Source: Lepisosteus oculatus (Eukaryota; Chordata; Actinopteri; Semionotiformes; Lepisosteidae). From it: DNA of 64,000 bases. The notes below the pieces were generated by a model that was given only the letters and a program-made list of their open reading frames with translations, had not been told where the DNA came from and made no database searches. Position numbers and translations under genes: made by a program. Within the stretch, counting starts at the first letter, position 1; every line of letters begins with the position of its first letter. Of the stretch, positions 45,277-58,326 are shown in pieces. The DNA is taken from assembly GCF_040954835.1 (NCBI RefSeq), contig NC_090716.1:12647275-12711274 (forward strand). Direction: 5' to 3'.

Positions 45277-48200
45277 GTTTGTACTTTCACACGTTGATGT
45301 GATGTATTTTTGTTTCTGTTTTAAGCACAATAACTGAAGATGATTAAATATGTGGTTTAGCTACTGGTATAACAAGATTTGCTGTTCTTCAGTTACTGAA
45401 AATGACATGCTTGAAAAAGCACGTGTTTTCTTTTAACCCTATCCAAATGAAACATACTGTAAATCATTTGTGTATAGAGTTAAAATAATTTCAATTTTTA
45501 GCTCTGTTGTTTCATTTACTAAACTTAGTAGGGAGATAATGTATTTGTAAACATATTTTACATTTGCAATATCTTGGTTCTTCTTGTGTAATCGTATTTA
45601 TTACATCGAATGCTTGAAAGGATAAATCTAGACTTTATTTTCCAAAGCTTAACTTCTTAAACTGGTAAATTATTTTATATATGTAACTTACTTCCCACTA
45701 GTACAAGTTCAGAGACGTTGCCATTGAAGAACTACAGAAAGTTCATCGTGTGAACCCTGGATTTAAGCCATTGGTAGACACGTACAGTGAGTGAGACAAA
45801 CTTTCTTGTTCATTTTGTGTTTACTTCATCGAGACAAGTCCTATTTTTTACGTCAAGCAACTATAGCAACCTACAGTATGACCTAAGACGGTGCTTACCA
45901 TATATTTGTTAAATCTTTGATGGTATAGAATTTTAGAAGGAATAAGACCAATGGTTTACATTTTCTGATTGAAGTGGGGACTGCTTGATGGAATATATTG
46001 TTTTTGTACTTATAGAGCTAAAATCCTCTTTTGAATTTTCAGCTTTTAGCGATAGTTCCCAGAAGGACCTTTTGAAGCTGGTGGGGAATATTCCAGTCAG
46101 CTATCAAGGTATGGTTGGACTTCACATATTCGTAACAAGTACCAGGAAAGCATATCTGTATGTTCAATGGGAGGATTATATTACCCAGCTGAGGTCCTTG
46201 AAAAGGGTTTAATTGTACACATGAACTGGCTGATTGGTTAGCATTAGCTCACAGTGCCAGAAGGTAGAGAATTCATGTAGTAATAATAATTAATCATTAA
46301 TAATTGCTTACAATTATATAGTGCTTTTCTGGACACTCCACTCAATTACTGTGTAGCTGTAGCTCTACAGTGGTCTTAGCGTACTCTTCACCTCAGAAAG
46401 TTTGTAATATGACGTGACATTCTTTGTCATTTTCCCAAGAGTAAGCCCAAATGAAGCAGGCATGTCAGCAGGGTTTTGAGGTCTCTTTAAAGGATTAGCA
46501 CCTTAAAAGCTGGAAGAAGTTGTTAAATTTGCCCGGCTAAGCCAATAAAAACAAAAACAAATGTTGTTGTCCAGACCTAAGTTATTGTAAAAACCTACGT
46601 ACTTATTCACTGGTCCACATTTAATTACTAACTAGACTACAGTTTGAAAATCATGTGTCCTCTGACTAAATCTCTTTCATTTAGAATACTGATTGTTTAG
46701 TGCAGTATTTTTTAATCCTGGTCCAAGTGACCACTGTGATATTTGCTTGTTGAGTTACAAAAGTTCCAAACCACTGAGGCTAATCAAATTCTCTAACTCA
46801 ACTGCTGGCTTTGAAATAACCGTTTGAACCATTGTTCAGTTTAATAACATAATTTGCTGTTACAAATTAGCATTAACTGTAATAGAGTGGAATATTGCGG
46901 GCTCAAGCTCAGTTGCCTTGATATAGAGGTAAAAATTGGTTAAACAGGAGGTGATTGGGGGCGCTTCTATAAAATGCAGTCAGGGGTCTTTTCTGTTTTT
47001 TTTTTTCTGCGTCGTGCTCGGTTCTGCAGGTCGGTCATACAACCTTCCCATCCTGCTGTGGCTGCTGGACTCCTTCCCATTTACTCCTCCCATATGCCTC
47101 CTGCGGCCGACTCCCAGCATGATGATCCGAGTCGGGAAACACGTGGATGCCCGGGGCAGGATATACCTGCCCTACCTGCATAACTGGGACCATGTAAGCA
47201 GCCGAAACAGTGGTCTATTCACTAAAAGAGAAATACTGTTATGATCTAAAGATAATTTGCTGATATGCGCACGCTGCACACAAGTGTTTCTAAGCTGACA
47301 AACCACTGAAGACATCTTTGGCAGTGCTGCACTACTAATGTCAGCAACCTTTTGAACGTTTTCTTTTTAAAAATGTGGAGAGATTGGTTTTCCTTGTACA
47401 AAGCCATGTCCTAAATGTAGAGCAGTAAGAAATACATTCTGAATATGGCCTTTGTTCCTATTACGTGGCATTTCAAAGGTAGAAGAAGCATTTGTGTCTC
47501 TTCTTCCTTTGGCTTTGGAGAGCAAATAGCCTGTGGTTGATTTATCGCCTCGACTCCTTCTTGGCTTCTCTCTGTATTGTTCAGTGGGTCATCAGGCAGG
47601 GTGAGATTAGTAACTCGTCTTGTTGGTAAGTGGTGAAATAATAGGATTGTGGTTATAAAAAAGATTTGAATTTGGGGACGATGGCAGTGGTTTTATTCAG
47701 AAAATTTCAAACAAAGTAATTGTATTTCTTATGTATTCCAATGTCCTCAAACAAACAGGAGTGTGTTTCATTAGCACTGTGCAGTGTTCCTCAGACAACG
47801 TCTGGAGTTTCTAAGCTTGTTGTTGCAGTGGGCTCTTGTAACATCCTGCCTACTGTAAAAGTCACAGAAAACAAAATGAGAAAAAACGTATTCCACTTTT
47901 CTTGTTTCAGCACTTTGTTGGTGTGTCAGGGCAACACAGAAGGGCCTGTACACAGAATTCATGTACACACAGCTACACACAGGAATCCATGCCAACAAAA
48001 AGAGTTTTTCATATACAGTGACTGAAAATGCTGATGTAGAGAAAACGGCAAGTGCCCAGAAAAACAGATTTTCCCCTGACAAAATGTGTGCATTTGACAT
48101 GAGACAGGTTTGTGAAAAGTCGATTCTTTAATTTTTAATCTTTTCAGCCAGCATCTTCCGTAAATGGTCTCCTCAGTGAGATGATTGCTAAGTTTGAAGA

Positions 48201-51200
48201 AGAGCCTCCTCTTTGCACTAAACCATCTGCAGATGAGAAAGATCCTGCTGAGCTCCTGGCCTACGTGGAGAAAATCTCGGGGGGTGCGTTTCTGCGTCTT
48301 GCTTTTCTTTGCTGTGACTGCTATTGTAAAGATGTTTTGTTTTAAAACTTTCAGACAAGATTTAGATCTTTTTTTTCTTATGTTTTTACCTTCTAAGTAA
48401 TTTTGAAGGATCAGATTCTGTAGCATTTCCAGTGTTGTACTACAGGTCCTTTATACTGTACGTGTGTTATAAACTAAGAAACGACAAACTTGCTTTTTCA
48501 TGGCAGGAATGTCCACCATGAACATCGGTCCTCCTGCCAGTGTGGGAAGAGTCTATCCTGAGCGGCCGGTGAACAAAGTCACTGTGGTTGGCGGTGGAGA
48601 CTTAGGAGTGGCTTGCTTGATGAGTATCTTGGCCAAGGTGTTTCTTTTTTCCTTCTAGCAAGGCTGCACAAAATATTGTCTCGTCATCAAGCTTGTCATC
48701 AAGGTGTTTCTTTCCTTGGTGATCTCGCAGGGCAGTGTGGATAAGATAGTCCTCATTGACTTCTCAGAGCACTCGTCGAAAGGAGGGACTATGGATCTAG
48801 AGATCTTCAGCCTGCCCAAGGTGGAGGTTGCCAGAGGTACACTTTCTTTTTCTTGACTGTGGCCTGCATTCAGCTTCTCAGTCTCTTACCACACCACTAA
48901 AAACTGCAATAGGAGTGTGGTGGAAGACATTTTGTATGCGTTCCTCCCAAGTTTTTCTTGCTTCAGTGCAGTCGGTCTGCTATGAAAAATCACTTATTGC
49001 TTTAATATATTGTATTGGCTACCTAATTATTATTATCTACAGTGTGAACAAAGGTATTGAGAGTTCGAAGTAAGTCTCTGCAATTTTCTGTGTTGTACTC
49101 TTTACTCCGATGGAATGCGTGACCTACTGTACGAGTCACTTTTATAATGGCATATGGTTGTACTGACATATGGCTTTGCTTAACTCAACCTGAGCCTGTT
49201 TTGTGAATTTTGCTGCATTGTAATGGATATGGACGTTTGCTGCAGTGATGCAGCTAAACACCCCCGTGAGGCAGTTTTGAACTTTAGCAGACGGCAGAGA
49301 TCACTCATTACAGATAATTTCAAAGAGGGTCATCTAGCAGCTCTGCTCCTCATTAAACCATTTACAGGCCCTTGTAAAGCTATGGATTACTGTAACGCTA
49401 CAGAAATCCACACCATACTATCCTCTAGATGTATTAAAATGTTTAAAATACTCTCTGTGAGAGTGAAATGCTGAACCCCCCCTGCATTTCTCCTTTCCTA
49501 GATCTCTCGGCCTCGGCAGACTCTAAGGTTGTTGTGGTGACGTCCAACGCCTGGAGTGATGACGAGTCCTTCGTGAGCGTCGTGCAGACCAACGTGGATC
49601 TCTACCAGGGGATAATCCCGTGCCTGGCTCGCTGCAGTCCCAGCGCGGTGCTGCTCATCGCGTCACAGCCAGGTACACCCTTATTCGGCACGTTGACGTG
49701 GAGAGGTCAGACTAGACTAGCGCTCGATTAATTGTAGCTGGTCAGTGGAGGTTCTGTTTGAAACACATGATCAGAAAAGTTTCCAGTATCATGGGATTAA
49801 GGGTGTTCTGTTTTTTTTTTTGCATATCCAGTTGGTTTGTGCTGATGGAAATCTATATGCTGTTTATTCCAAAGTACTGCAGCGTAGAGCACTTTTTAGG
49901 GATTTTTTAAGGGTGTTATCTTGGACAGCTGTACGCAGCAAATCTATTGGGTTAGAAGAGCCAAGAAACAAAGACGCTTCATAGACTGATTGTCTTGGCC
50001 TTTGTGAACAAGGGCAGTACCCAGAGGCATCGTCCAGATCAATAAACTAAGAACAAATGTAGCTGTTTTAAACTTTAATTCAAACCTGTTTGAAAAGATC
50101 TGGGCCTTTTCATACCAAAATGACTCATTACATCATATTTAAAACTTGCATGGATGTTATCTGAAGAAAAAAAAACATAAATCACTTAGAATGTCACTCA
50201 GTTTTACCAAATATGTGTAAAAGTGGTGGATGAGGTTCCTACAGTTTGTGTGACATCTGACATTGAATATTGTCCAGGATTTTTTAAATTGCAGATGTAG
50301 ACATTATCCTTTTATACAGTACCAAAAAATTCTCTCTCAGACTCTGCTGTATGCTTCAAAAAGTAGTTAACGTTAATGTGTTTCTACGTTCTTTGAAATA
50401 AATCCAAAGTAAATTCTCAGCTGCATGTTTTTTCTCTGAAAAATTCTCTCAAAATGGACAAAATGATTTTACTGTCTGCTTCTATTTTTTAAAGGTATGT
50501 GAAACTCTTAAATTGATGTATATTCCAAGGATACATGCCACATGTAATAGTGGCAGACATTCCTGGTAATCTATCTTTGCATAGGCTATCTTGTCACCCA
50601 ACTAGCCTTCCTCTGCTAACTATTGATTTGAAAACTGCATGAAAAAGCTGATATATGATTAATTGTATTCAATTATTTAGCTGAATAATGTGTTATGCAG
50701 GATGTTTTGCATTTACTGATTCTATGAAACTTCAGCAGCAAGAAACACAAGTTTTAATATGGGCCATTTCACTGCAGGCTCTCCACAAGGAACAAAGAAT
50801 AAAGAATACATTGTGTTTGAGAAGAGTTTACCAGTTTTCGGTTCTGTTTATCATTAATAAAAATATTCTATTCTGAGACAGGAAATTGTCAAGCTTTGCC
50901 ACTTAGCTACCAGCCCAGCGCTGGTAAATGTGCCATCATTTTCCCAGTTGTCACAGTATCTCAATCTGAGATGCCTTCTACGTGTTGTTTAAAAAGCTTG
51001 ATTAGAAACAGGTTACATGTAACAAAGCACAGGCTCCTTCGATTTGTATTATTCACTCAGTGCAAAATTTTCCAGTTCCACTCGTGTATCCATATGAAAC
51101 AGTCTTTTCCAGTTGGAAAGCTCTGTCTTCGAATCAAACCAATAAAAAACTTCTTCATACCTGCTTGCTTTGGGAAGCAAGGTGTTGGTTCATTCTGTTT

Positions 51201-53881
51201 GACCTGAAATGAAACAGTTCTGGGGTCTGGGGTCTGAGGTCTGGAATCATTTCAACATGTTAGTCAGTTATTCACATTATAAGAATTAACTTCTATTTTA
51301 TACAGCACCTTTAAAAGTGACTTCGCAAAGTGCTTTACAGTAAGAAAGAAAAGAGCACAATGAGAGGAGGTGGCAAATTGCAACTTTTTGGCAAAATCAG
51401 CGCCACCGTTTCCTGCACTGGCTCTTCCTTCCATTGCTGGGTCTGGCCTGCGGGCCTTGTGCTTCCTTGCAGTGGACATCATGACCCATGTGGCCTGGAA
51501 GCAGAGCGGGCTGCCCCCGTCTCGTGTCATCGGCACAGGCTGCAACCTGGACTCGGAGCGCCTCAACTACATCGTCTCCACGGTCCTCTTGTCACGGGCG
51601 GCTGGATCCCAGCCCTGGGTCGTCGGAGAGCTCTCCGACAGCAAAGGTACAGCGGGCGTGCATTGTACACCCCAAATCAAACAAAAAATGCTTGGGATGT
51701 CATCCAGTTGTTTTTTCTTTGGGAAAAATACTTGGTCTGTTGTTCTTCCCTGCGGCATAAAAATGTCTGTTACCACAGCTGGAATAAGAAGACAGCTTGT
51801 TTGATACTTTCTTTGTGAAATTCCTCCAGATTTCTGGGGAAGCTACTCGAGTCCAGTTTAAATCATGGCAATTTGTGACCATTGCGTTAACAGCAATGTG
51901 ATATATTTTTTAGTGCCGGCCTGGAGTTCTTCAGCACCAGCAACAGACAGCCAGCCAGAAATAACACCAGGACCCACCTCTACAAAACCACTTACAGACA
52001 GGTAATCAGACAACCCGTTATATAATGCACTGTACTGTATTGTTAAACCAACAGTAGTGCGTTATCTTTTAATTACACCAAATGAGTGAATGAAATAATG
52101 CATTCATTTTCTAATTTAATCAGAGATAAGGAAGAGTTGGCTTTTCCTCTGTCTCTGCTCATGGAGGTACTGTATTTCTGTTGATACGTGTAAATAGGAA
52201 AGGTCATAATTGTGTTAGTACCCACTGTACCCCAATCTAGACATAAAGGATGTAAAATATCACAGGTAACACAGATAAATGATGCATTAAGGTTGCATTT
52301 AAACAACATTCTTCATTATATATCCAGAAACATTTTGTGAAATTCAGATATAAGAGCAGTGTTTCTAAAAATAGTGTATTTTGGCTTGTATGTAAATGTT
52401 TGTTGACTGCTTAAACTGTAGTAATAAAATACATTTACAACAGTATCTAAGTCAGTAAATAAGGACAAAAGATGACAAGTCTGATTTTATTACAATGACA
52501 AGTATTTTTAGAAACATAAGTTGCTTTGTGAAAGTATGCTGCGACTGAATGTAAGGGACAGATCTGAAGATGCAGATTTTTGTTTTTAGAGCATTCGAGA
52601 TTCTCAAGGGGAGGGGTCAGCGGTCATTGTCCGTTGGACTCTCAGTGGCTGACATTGTCCACAGCATCCTGGCTGATCAGAGGAAGACACACTCTGTCTC
52701 TACGCTGGCACAGGTAAGTCTCGGTAAAAGTTATTTTTGACATTTGGGAAGAGCAGAAAAGAATGGTATAGATGCTTTCTGTATCAGGGAGGAGCACTGG
52801 TGACAGCTGTAAAATTGAGGTAAAAAAGATTGAAAAAAGTTAAGACACACTAAAAGTTGCAGTTACAATATCTTAGAAAAATATCCGTTTAATCAGGATC
52901 ATTGTAATCAGTGTTTATCACTGCATTGGTTTCAGTTTATGGTGGTGAACATGAATTTGATTTGTACATAAGTAAGAAAAATTGATTATATAACTGTAGC
53001 TATGGTACATCACCCACAAGTAGAACACAGGCCCGTGTTCCTGTGAGCTTTTGTGAAACAAGTATTAGGAAATCTGACACTTGACACTAAGTTCAATGTA
53101 GAGTGTTTTAGCCAGCACTGAGAGTGAGCTGAATGTGTAAGAGACCGACAGAACTCTGGTTCTGGACCCCCACAGACAAACACGGCCGCACCCATTTGGA
53201 AAGTGTTTGGCTGCGAGTCTGACATTGTAGGATACAATAGCTACATTTAATACAGTGAGTTTAGGGAAGGTGCACATAAGCTCCCAGACCATCTGTAAAA
53301 GGTGGTGCTGAAAAGCTAGTTTGGGATTTTGTCATCCAAGTCTGGTGCCAGGACGCCAAGAGATGTATTGCAAATCACCCCCCTCAAAAAGGCAACAGCT
53401 GAGGAAACGAATGTTTGAAAGGAGTAGAAACAGATCTTCCTCATGGGTCCTTCTAACTGAGTGTCCAGGGAACTCAGCCTGTTGTGAAATCAGATGAACA
53501 GGAGCACATGTGAGTTCTGTACAGCTGTGACTAATTAGTTCACTTCAGCTCTGTCCTCATGGTATTGATACAGAGATGCAAGTCACTCCAATACAAGCTA
53601 GAAGCTTCCTTTACAGATGACTTCTAGGAAATGACCGCTCTTAGGCAGTGAAGAAATGGGTGCTCTTGACTCGAGCAGAATCCAGTGTCCTCTCTCATGC
53701 TGGGACTGTGTTGCAGGGATGGGGAGGTGTCTGTGGAGAGGTGTTCCTCAGCCTGCCCTGTGAGCTGGGCACAGGGGGAGTGGCACGGATTTCAAAACTG
53801 ACTCTGGGGCAGGAGGAGGACTTGAAGTTGAGGAACAGCGCAACATCGCTAAGGAACTTCATTCAGCAGCTCCGGATATAA
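45235..53881 (+). CDS. uevld: UEVLD, ubiquitin-E2-variant / lactate-malate-dehydrogenase-like fusion (12 exons)
   Basis: Exons 45235-45276, 45702-45786, 46043-46108, 47030-47193, 48148-48283, 48507-48637, 48731-48836, 49502-49672, 51473-51646, 51914-52001, 52590-52713 and 53717-53881 join in frame to 483 residues (human about 471). Residues 1 to about 140 are a TSG101-like UEV domain with [11 protein letters not shown], where the E2 catalytic Cys is replaced, so it binds ubiquitin rather than conjugating it. From about residue 175 an LDH-like fold follows: VVGGGDLG (GxGxxG Rossmann motif), VLIDFSE (acidic NAD-ribose residue) and NLDSER (Asp and Arg of LDH kept). The LDH His motif GEHGDS is GELSDS here, so dehydrogenase activity is doubtful. 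It follows spty2d1 on the same strand, as in tetrapods. Confidence 0.96.
45702..45786 (+). CDS. uevld: uevld exon 2 (UEV)
   Basis: [20 protein letters not shown], phase 0 in, phase 1 out at gtgagt; the alpha-1/beta-1 region of the UEV domain. Confidence 0.93.
46043..46108 (+). CDS. uevld: uevld exon 3 (UEV)
   Basis: [19 protein letters not shown] then SYQ, with the family motif GxIPVxYxG completed by the next exon. Confidence 0.93.
46276..46350 (-). repeat. 5S-type SINE tail fragment
   Basis: TAATAATAAT followed by TATAGTGCTTTTCTGGACAC and CACTCAA, the tail end of the SINE at 32,866. Only about 75 bp remain. Confidence 0.6.
46703..46860. repeat. dispersed 'GGTCC' repeat, copy 2
   Basis: TTTTTAATCCTGGTCCAAGT, then text about TTGCTTGTTGAGTTAC; weaker than copies 1 and 3. 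Confidence 0.35.
47030..47193 (+). CDS. uevld: uevld exon 4 (UEV core)
   Basis: [20 protein letters not shown], then [18 protein letters not shown]. The IYLPYL segment occupies the E2 active-site loop and has Tyr instead of Cys, the defining UEV trait. Confidence 0.95.
48148..48283 (+). CDS. uevld: uevld exon 5 (UEV end and linker)
   Basis: [20 protein letters not shown] plus the linker [11 protein letters not shown]; phase 0 in, phase 1 out. Confidence 0.92.
48507..48637 (+). CDS. uevld: uevld exon 6 (Rossmann start)
   Basis: [20 protein letters not shown] carries the dinucleotide-binding GxGxxG loop. Phase 0 out at gtgttt. Confidence 0.95.
48731..48836 (+). CDS. uevld: uevld exon 7 (LDH-like)
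   Basis: [20 protein letters not shown]; Asp of VLIDF sits where LDH binds the NAD ribose. The intron before it is only 93 nt. Confidence 0.94.
49502..49672 (+). CDS. uevld: uevld exon 8 (LDH-like)
   Basis: [20 protein letters not shown]. The mobile substrate loop of LDH, which carries a catalytic Arg, has no matching Arg here. Confidence 0.94.
49673..51472 (+). other. uevld intron 8 (1.8 kb)
   Basis: AT-rich. No exon was seen. A short segment near 51,290-51,345 (TACAGCACCTTTAAAAG then AAGTGCTTTACAG) resembles another fish interspersed repeat. Confidence 0.55.
51473..51646 (+). CDS. uevld: uevld exon 9 (LDH-like, active-site region)
   Basis: [18 protein letters not shown], keeping the Asp and Arg of the LDH NLDSxR motif, then GELSDSK, where the LDH catalytic His is lost. 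Confidence 0.95.
51914..52001 (+). CDS. uevld: uevld exon 10 (variable insert)
   Basis: [17 protein letters not shown] onwards, a Ser/Pro/Thr-rich low-complexity stretch, phase 2 out. It replaces part of the LDH C-terminal domain and is the least conserved exon. Confidence 0.88.
52590..52713 (+). CDS. uevld: uevld exon 11
   Basis: [28 protein letters not shown] and THSVSTLAQ, the conserved C-terminal helix region of LDH-like proteins. Confidence 0.94.
52714..53716 (+). other. uevld intron 11
   Basis: 1.0 kb; no exon or clear repeat seen. Confidence 0.55.
53717..53881 (+). CDS. uevld: uevld last exon with stop
   Basis: [18 protein letters not shown], the beta-strand block VFLSLPC seen at LDH C-termini, then a terminal helix ending FIQQLRI and TAA. 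Confidence 0.94.
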   Translation, partial: GWGGVCGEVFLSLPCELGTGGVARISKLTLGQEEDLKLRNSATSLRNFIQQLRI

Positions 53882-56800
53882 AGACAAGGGTGCACTGCAT
53901 GCTTCCACACCACCTGTCTTGAAGGTGACGCGACCTGATATGTCAGTGTTGAGCTTCTGGCACTTTAATCTGAATCTTTGCCTTGTGCGTGTCCATTGTA
54001 ACAGAGGATAACCAAAACAGCATGTTTTAGTTTACAACACACAAGAACTTTGGTGGTACTGAAAAAGTCTCTTAGAATTTAATTTCTAATGGATGTGGTA
54101 ACCATACTTTACTAATCAGTAGCTCAGAAAAGAAATAGGCCTCTTTGATGACCTGTACTCAAGTGTGTTGTTTAGAAGATGATCAGTGTAACCAACAGAA
54201 AAATGTCTGCTAAGGGTTATAGCTTGTTATGATTTGTTATGGCTAAAGATTAGCAGTCACTGTAAAAAAAGAGTGATTCTTTTTTACACCAATTTTGTTA
54301 TTTATCTCCTGTACTTTAAGATATAGGTACACTAAACATTTTATGCCAGTACACATTAGAAGTATATAAACAGATTTGTATATAATGGCAATAATAAATT
54401 CCCCCCAAATCCAGTTGATATTCTTGAAAACTCTTGAAATCATAGGGACATGATGCCTCAAGATGTCATGAATCACAAACTGGGATAATCTTTGTACAGT
54501 ATGTGTTACATTTTACAGAGGATATTGAACATGGAAGAAATTTTTGTTGTAGATTGAAGTTTTACCAGCTGCACTGTTGTCTTATTTCAGTATGCCTGTG
54601 CATACAGGGCTCTCCACATGTTGTTTTTGTAGTCTGTTTAAAAGTAGTTTTGAGTGTCAAGTGTAGCTTTTTCAAATACTGTATTGGTCAAATATTGTTT
54701 CCATCAATGTTTACTTACTAGTGCAATATACCATCATGGTTCATATCATTATGACAGTAGACTACATTCCTGTTCTTCAGATTATTTTGATTATGATGAT
54801 TTTTTTGTGACTAAATGACCTCTATTATGTTTAATTTTTGTTTAATACACACCATCATGCGACATGTCTTAAACTTGATTTTGTATACATGGCAGAACTA
54901 AGATTTATTTTAGGAAGAACTTTATGGATTGCTATCAATTCAACCACACAAGTAACACAGTACCGGTTTTTGTCCTTTATCTGTGCATTTTTGTGTTTTT
55001 TCAGTTTCTTTACAATAACCCTTTGCACAGCTATTAAAAATATATGCTGGAAAACGTTTGTGACCATGTGTAGATCTTACAGATGAAGGAAAGTAAGCAG
55101 GGTGTAAAATAATGGGAATATCAGAAATCTCTGCTTGCTTGAATTGAGCACTGATATTTCACATTTACATGTTTGTAATCCAGACTAAACCCATTTTAAA
55201 ACATACAGTAAGCACTAATGTGACAACATGTAAAGATACAGGGTATATTTGAATTTGACCTCTGTCACAGCAACCTCAGCTACCTGTCCACACCCAAGTC
55301 TCATGGGTTTGCCATCCAGCTCCAGCCATTACTAATAAGACCACACTGGAGTACAACTCTCATTCTCCCTCTTCTAACAGTCTGGAGCTTAGACACAAAC
55401 TCCGACTTCTTCCTAGCTATTCTTAGAACCCACTTAATTAGCCCAAAGACATGACTAATTCCACACAGGGCACCTCACACCAGCTCCTTTCCCTCATGTG
55501 GAATTACACTCCCTCTGAGTGCTAATTGCTCGATCACACCAGGTGTGCCTCAGTCCACAGATGTTCTCCATTAGCAGGTGGCTCTCTCACAAAGGCACCT
55601 CTGTATGTCATAAGCACTCTTTATGTTTGACATAGTATACCAATACAATACAATTTCAATACATGGGCATCGGAAACCAGCTGTAAACTAATATAAATGC
55701 AGTATATCTTCACATCAAATATTTTAATGGCTTCGATATGAGCTCTGACAATTGGCCAGCTACATGTCAGAGGGAAGTTGACTTTTAGGGGGTGTAAAAT
55801 GTACATGCAAGCAGTGAATCTGTGCAGTAGACGGTACCAGTATACCTCTTGCCAAGGCCCTGTCATACAACAGACTGTCTCAAGAATTGACTGCAATCCT
55901 GCAGCAGATAGACATGATCAGAACTATGTAGGGGGGTCTGCTGCCTTGAATGTCACCAGAAAGCATTGTCCCCATTCGCACTTTGCTAGGAATATCAATG
56001 ATTTTAGATAAGACTTTTTCCTAATGTTAGTGCCACTATTGTCTGGACATCTGTGCATGTATAGTATTGTCAGACTCATTGACTCGCTGTTAATTCTACC
56101 CACTCAAGAAAAACAGTCCAGCCAGACATGAGAAATTTTTTTAAATATATTTTCTGGTTCTCAAACGTTAACAGCCACACCATCTTGACAATATGTACAT
56201 GTTACAGAATGCAATAAAACCAAAACCTTTTGGTTGGAGCCCTTTCAACTCCTTAAAAAAGGAATGTACAAACACTATTAAAAAAACGTTAATAAAAATG
56301 GACATGAAGGAAGCTCTTTTCAGTTTTTGTTTTCGCTTATAATACAAACAAAAGTGCAAACTTTTGAAAGAAAAATAATTTCTGAAAGCCATTACTGTCC
56401 TTTCGTGACTGGAAGTAACCCCTGCCCCAGAACTGATTCCTTGAAAATCTCTAGAGCACTTTTGTAGACTTGGTAAATAACCGTTAAAAAGCTGTTATTA
56501 TTCCTGAGCTGCTGTGCAGTGTAACTGCATTTTTTCTTCTGGGGTGAGAAGGGGGAGATGGGAGATGTGTGCTTCAGAAGGACGGATACTAGGCAGTTTT
56601 CACATAAGACACCGTTCAACTGAAAACAGAACACACTGGCAATAATTTCGTGAAAGGCCACATCCGAGTTGACCATTTGTACAAAACATTTCTCGCATAC
56701 TATATTGTTTAAAAAAATAATACCATCGTTTAAAGCAAACCTATGTGCAAAACAATTTTGTTCCACTAGGTGGTAATATTGAGTTATAAATAGTAGAATT

Positions 56801-58284
56801 AAAAGGCAACAGAATTTCTATGCAGGGCTCTATTTGCAAGGCTAAAGCAATTAGCTTTTTTTTTACATTACTCTTATGTACAGAACCACTTTTATAAATG
56901 ATCATGAATATTGTATTTGTTTTTTACAAATGCAAACTGTGAAACTTCTGCATCCTAACAGTACTTAGGCAAACACTCTTAAAGCCTTTTTCATCTGCAA
57001 CCGGAGGCCAAGTGTCCAAGTGTATAAAGTCTCTTAAAAAGTTTCTTTACTCTATCAAGCACAAAAAGGCAATTTGCAAAAATGTTAAAAGGACAAAAAA
57101 CCATCTGGATTTAAACAATGGTATTTGTGCATTTCCAGGTCCACGTGTAGAAGATGTTAATCGTAACTGCAGTGATAAACACTGAAGTAAGGGCGTTTCG
57201 CTGTCCTGCTAAAAGAGGGGACCTGTTGTGACCCACACAGCTCATCACAGATTGCTGTCCAGTGAGCTGGCCTGGAGGAGGTGGTATTTCTGTAACTTGA
57301 TGTAAGAGCTTGGAATTCATCCCACACGCTTGCAAGTCCTTATAAAGCACCTTGTGGAACATGAACACTTGTTTTTATCTAAAGTTCCTAACAATATTTC
57401 ACGTCTTGCTAATCAAATATGTATTTTTTGTATCATTGTTGCGGATTCTTTTATACAAATTATATTCTCACTTTACACATAGAAAATATCTACATTATTC
57501 CTACAAAAAATCCATTTCATTTCTATAACAAATATGAAATGAACTGGCATTTAATACTGCAAAGTTATTTGTGTTTCGATATTTAAAGAGAATTCACCTT
57601 AAAAATTGTCAATGTAACTGGAAAAAAAATGCTTCTCAATACATTAAATTAATGGAGTCTTAGTCAAAGCACACTCTCCATGTAATAGGTTTCCTGTTTA
57701 AATTTCTCAAGCCATGGCCCCTAAAAACATGAATAGTAAATGCTTTAATACGTACAGTATTTACAGGAGCAATACAAAGCACAGTACCACAGTGGGAGTT
57801 TTCTAAACTATCATTATTTGTAGTTCCAAAATGTTATGCAGCAAAATGGATATTGGTCACTCATATTGCTCTTTGAAATACTGTGAGCCTGCTCACCATT
57901 ATTACTCAGAAGAATTGTGCCTGTTAGGCTTAGGCCAGCTTGGTGTGCTCAGAAAAAACTGAATATAGAAATAACACGTATCACAAAATTGAAAAACTAC
58001 GTGTAGTATTAGGATTACTGCTTCACCTCCAACTGATACAGCTGGAACAGTGTATTTCAATGACCAACTTGGATTTTTTCAAGAATTTAAAATTGTTTGA
58101 AAAAAGAAAAATACTTACAAAAAAGCACCAGTTTTCCTGACATTCTTTCGTACCATAATTTAAAACTAAGAATATATTTCTAACTAGAAGGAATTTTCTG
58201 TTCTTTGTATAGTACTGCTTAGAAGAATTAGAATCTAAGACATAGATGGCTAAATAAAATACCAAATTCTACTTTGGATGTTAT

Positions 58285-58326
<42 letters not shown>

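Larger units (their letters stand above)
46109..47029 (+). other. uevld intron 3 with repeat fragments
   Basis: 0.9 kb. It holds a short 5S-type SINE tail at 46,276-46,350 and a diverged copy of the GGTCCTGCAGG repeat from about 46,703. Confidence 0.6.
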
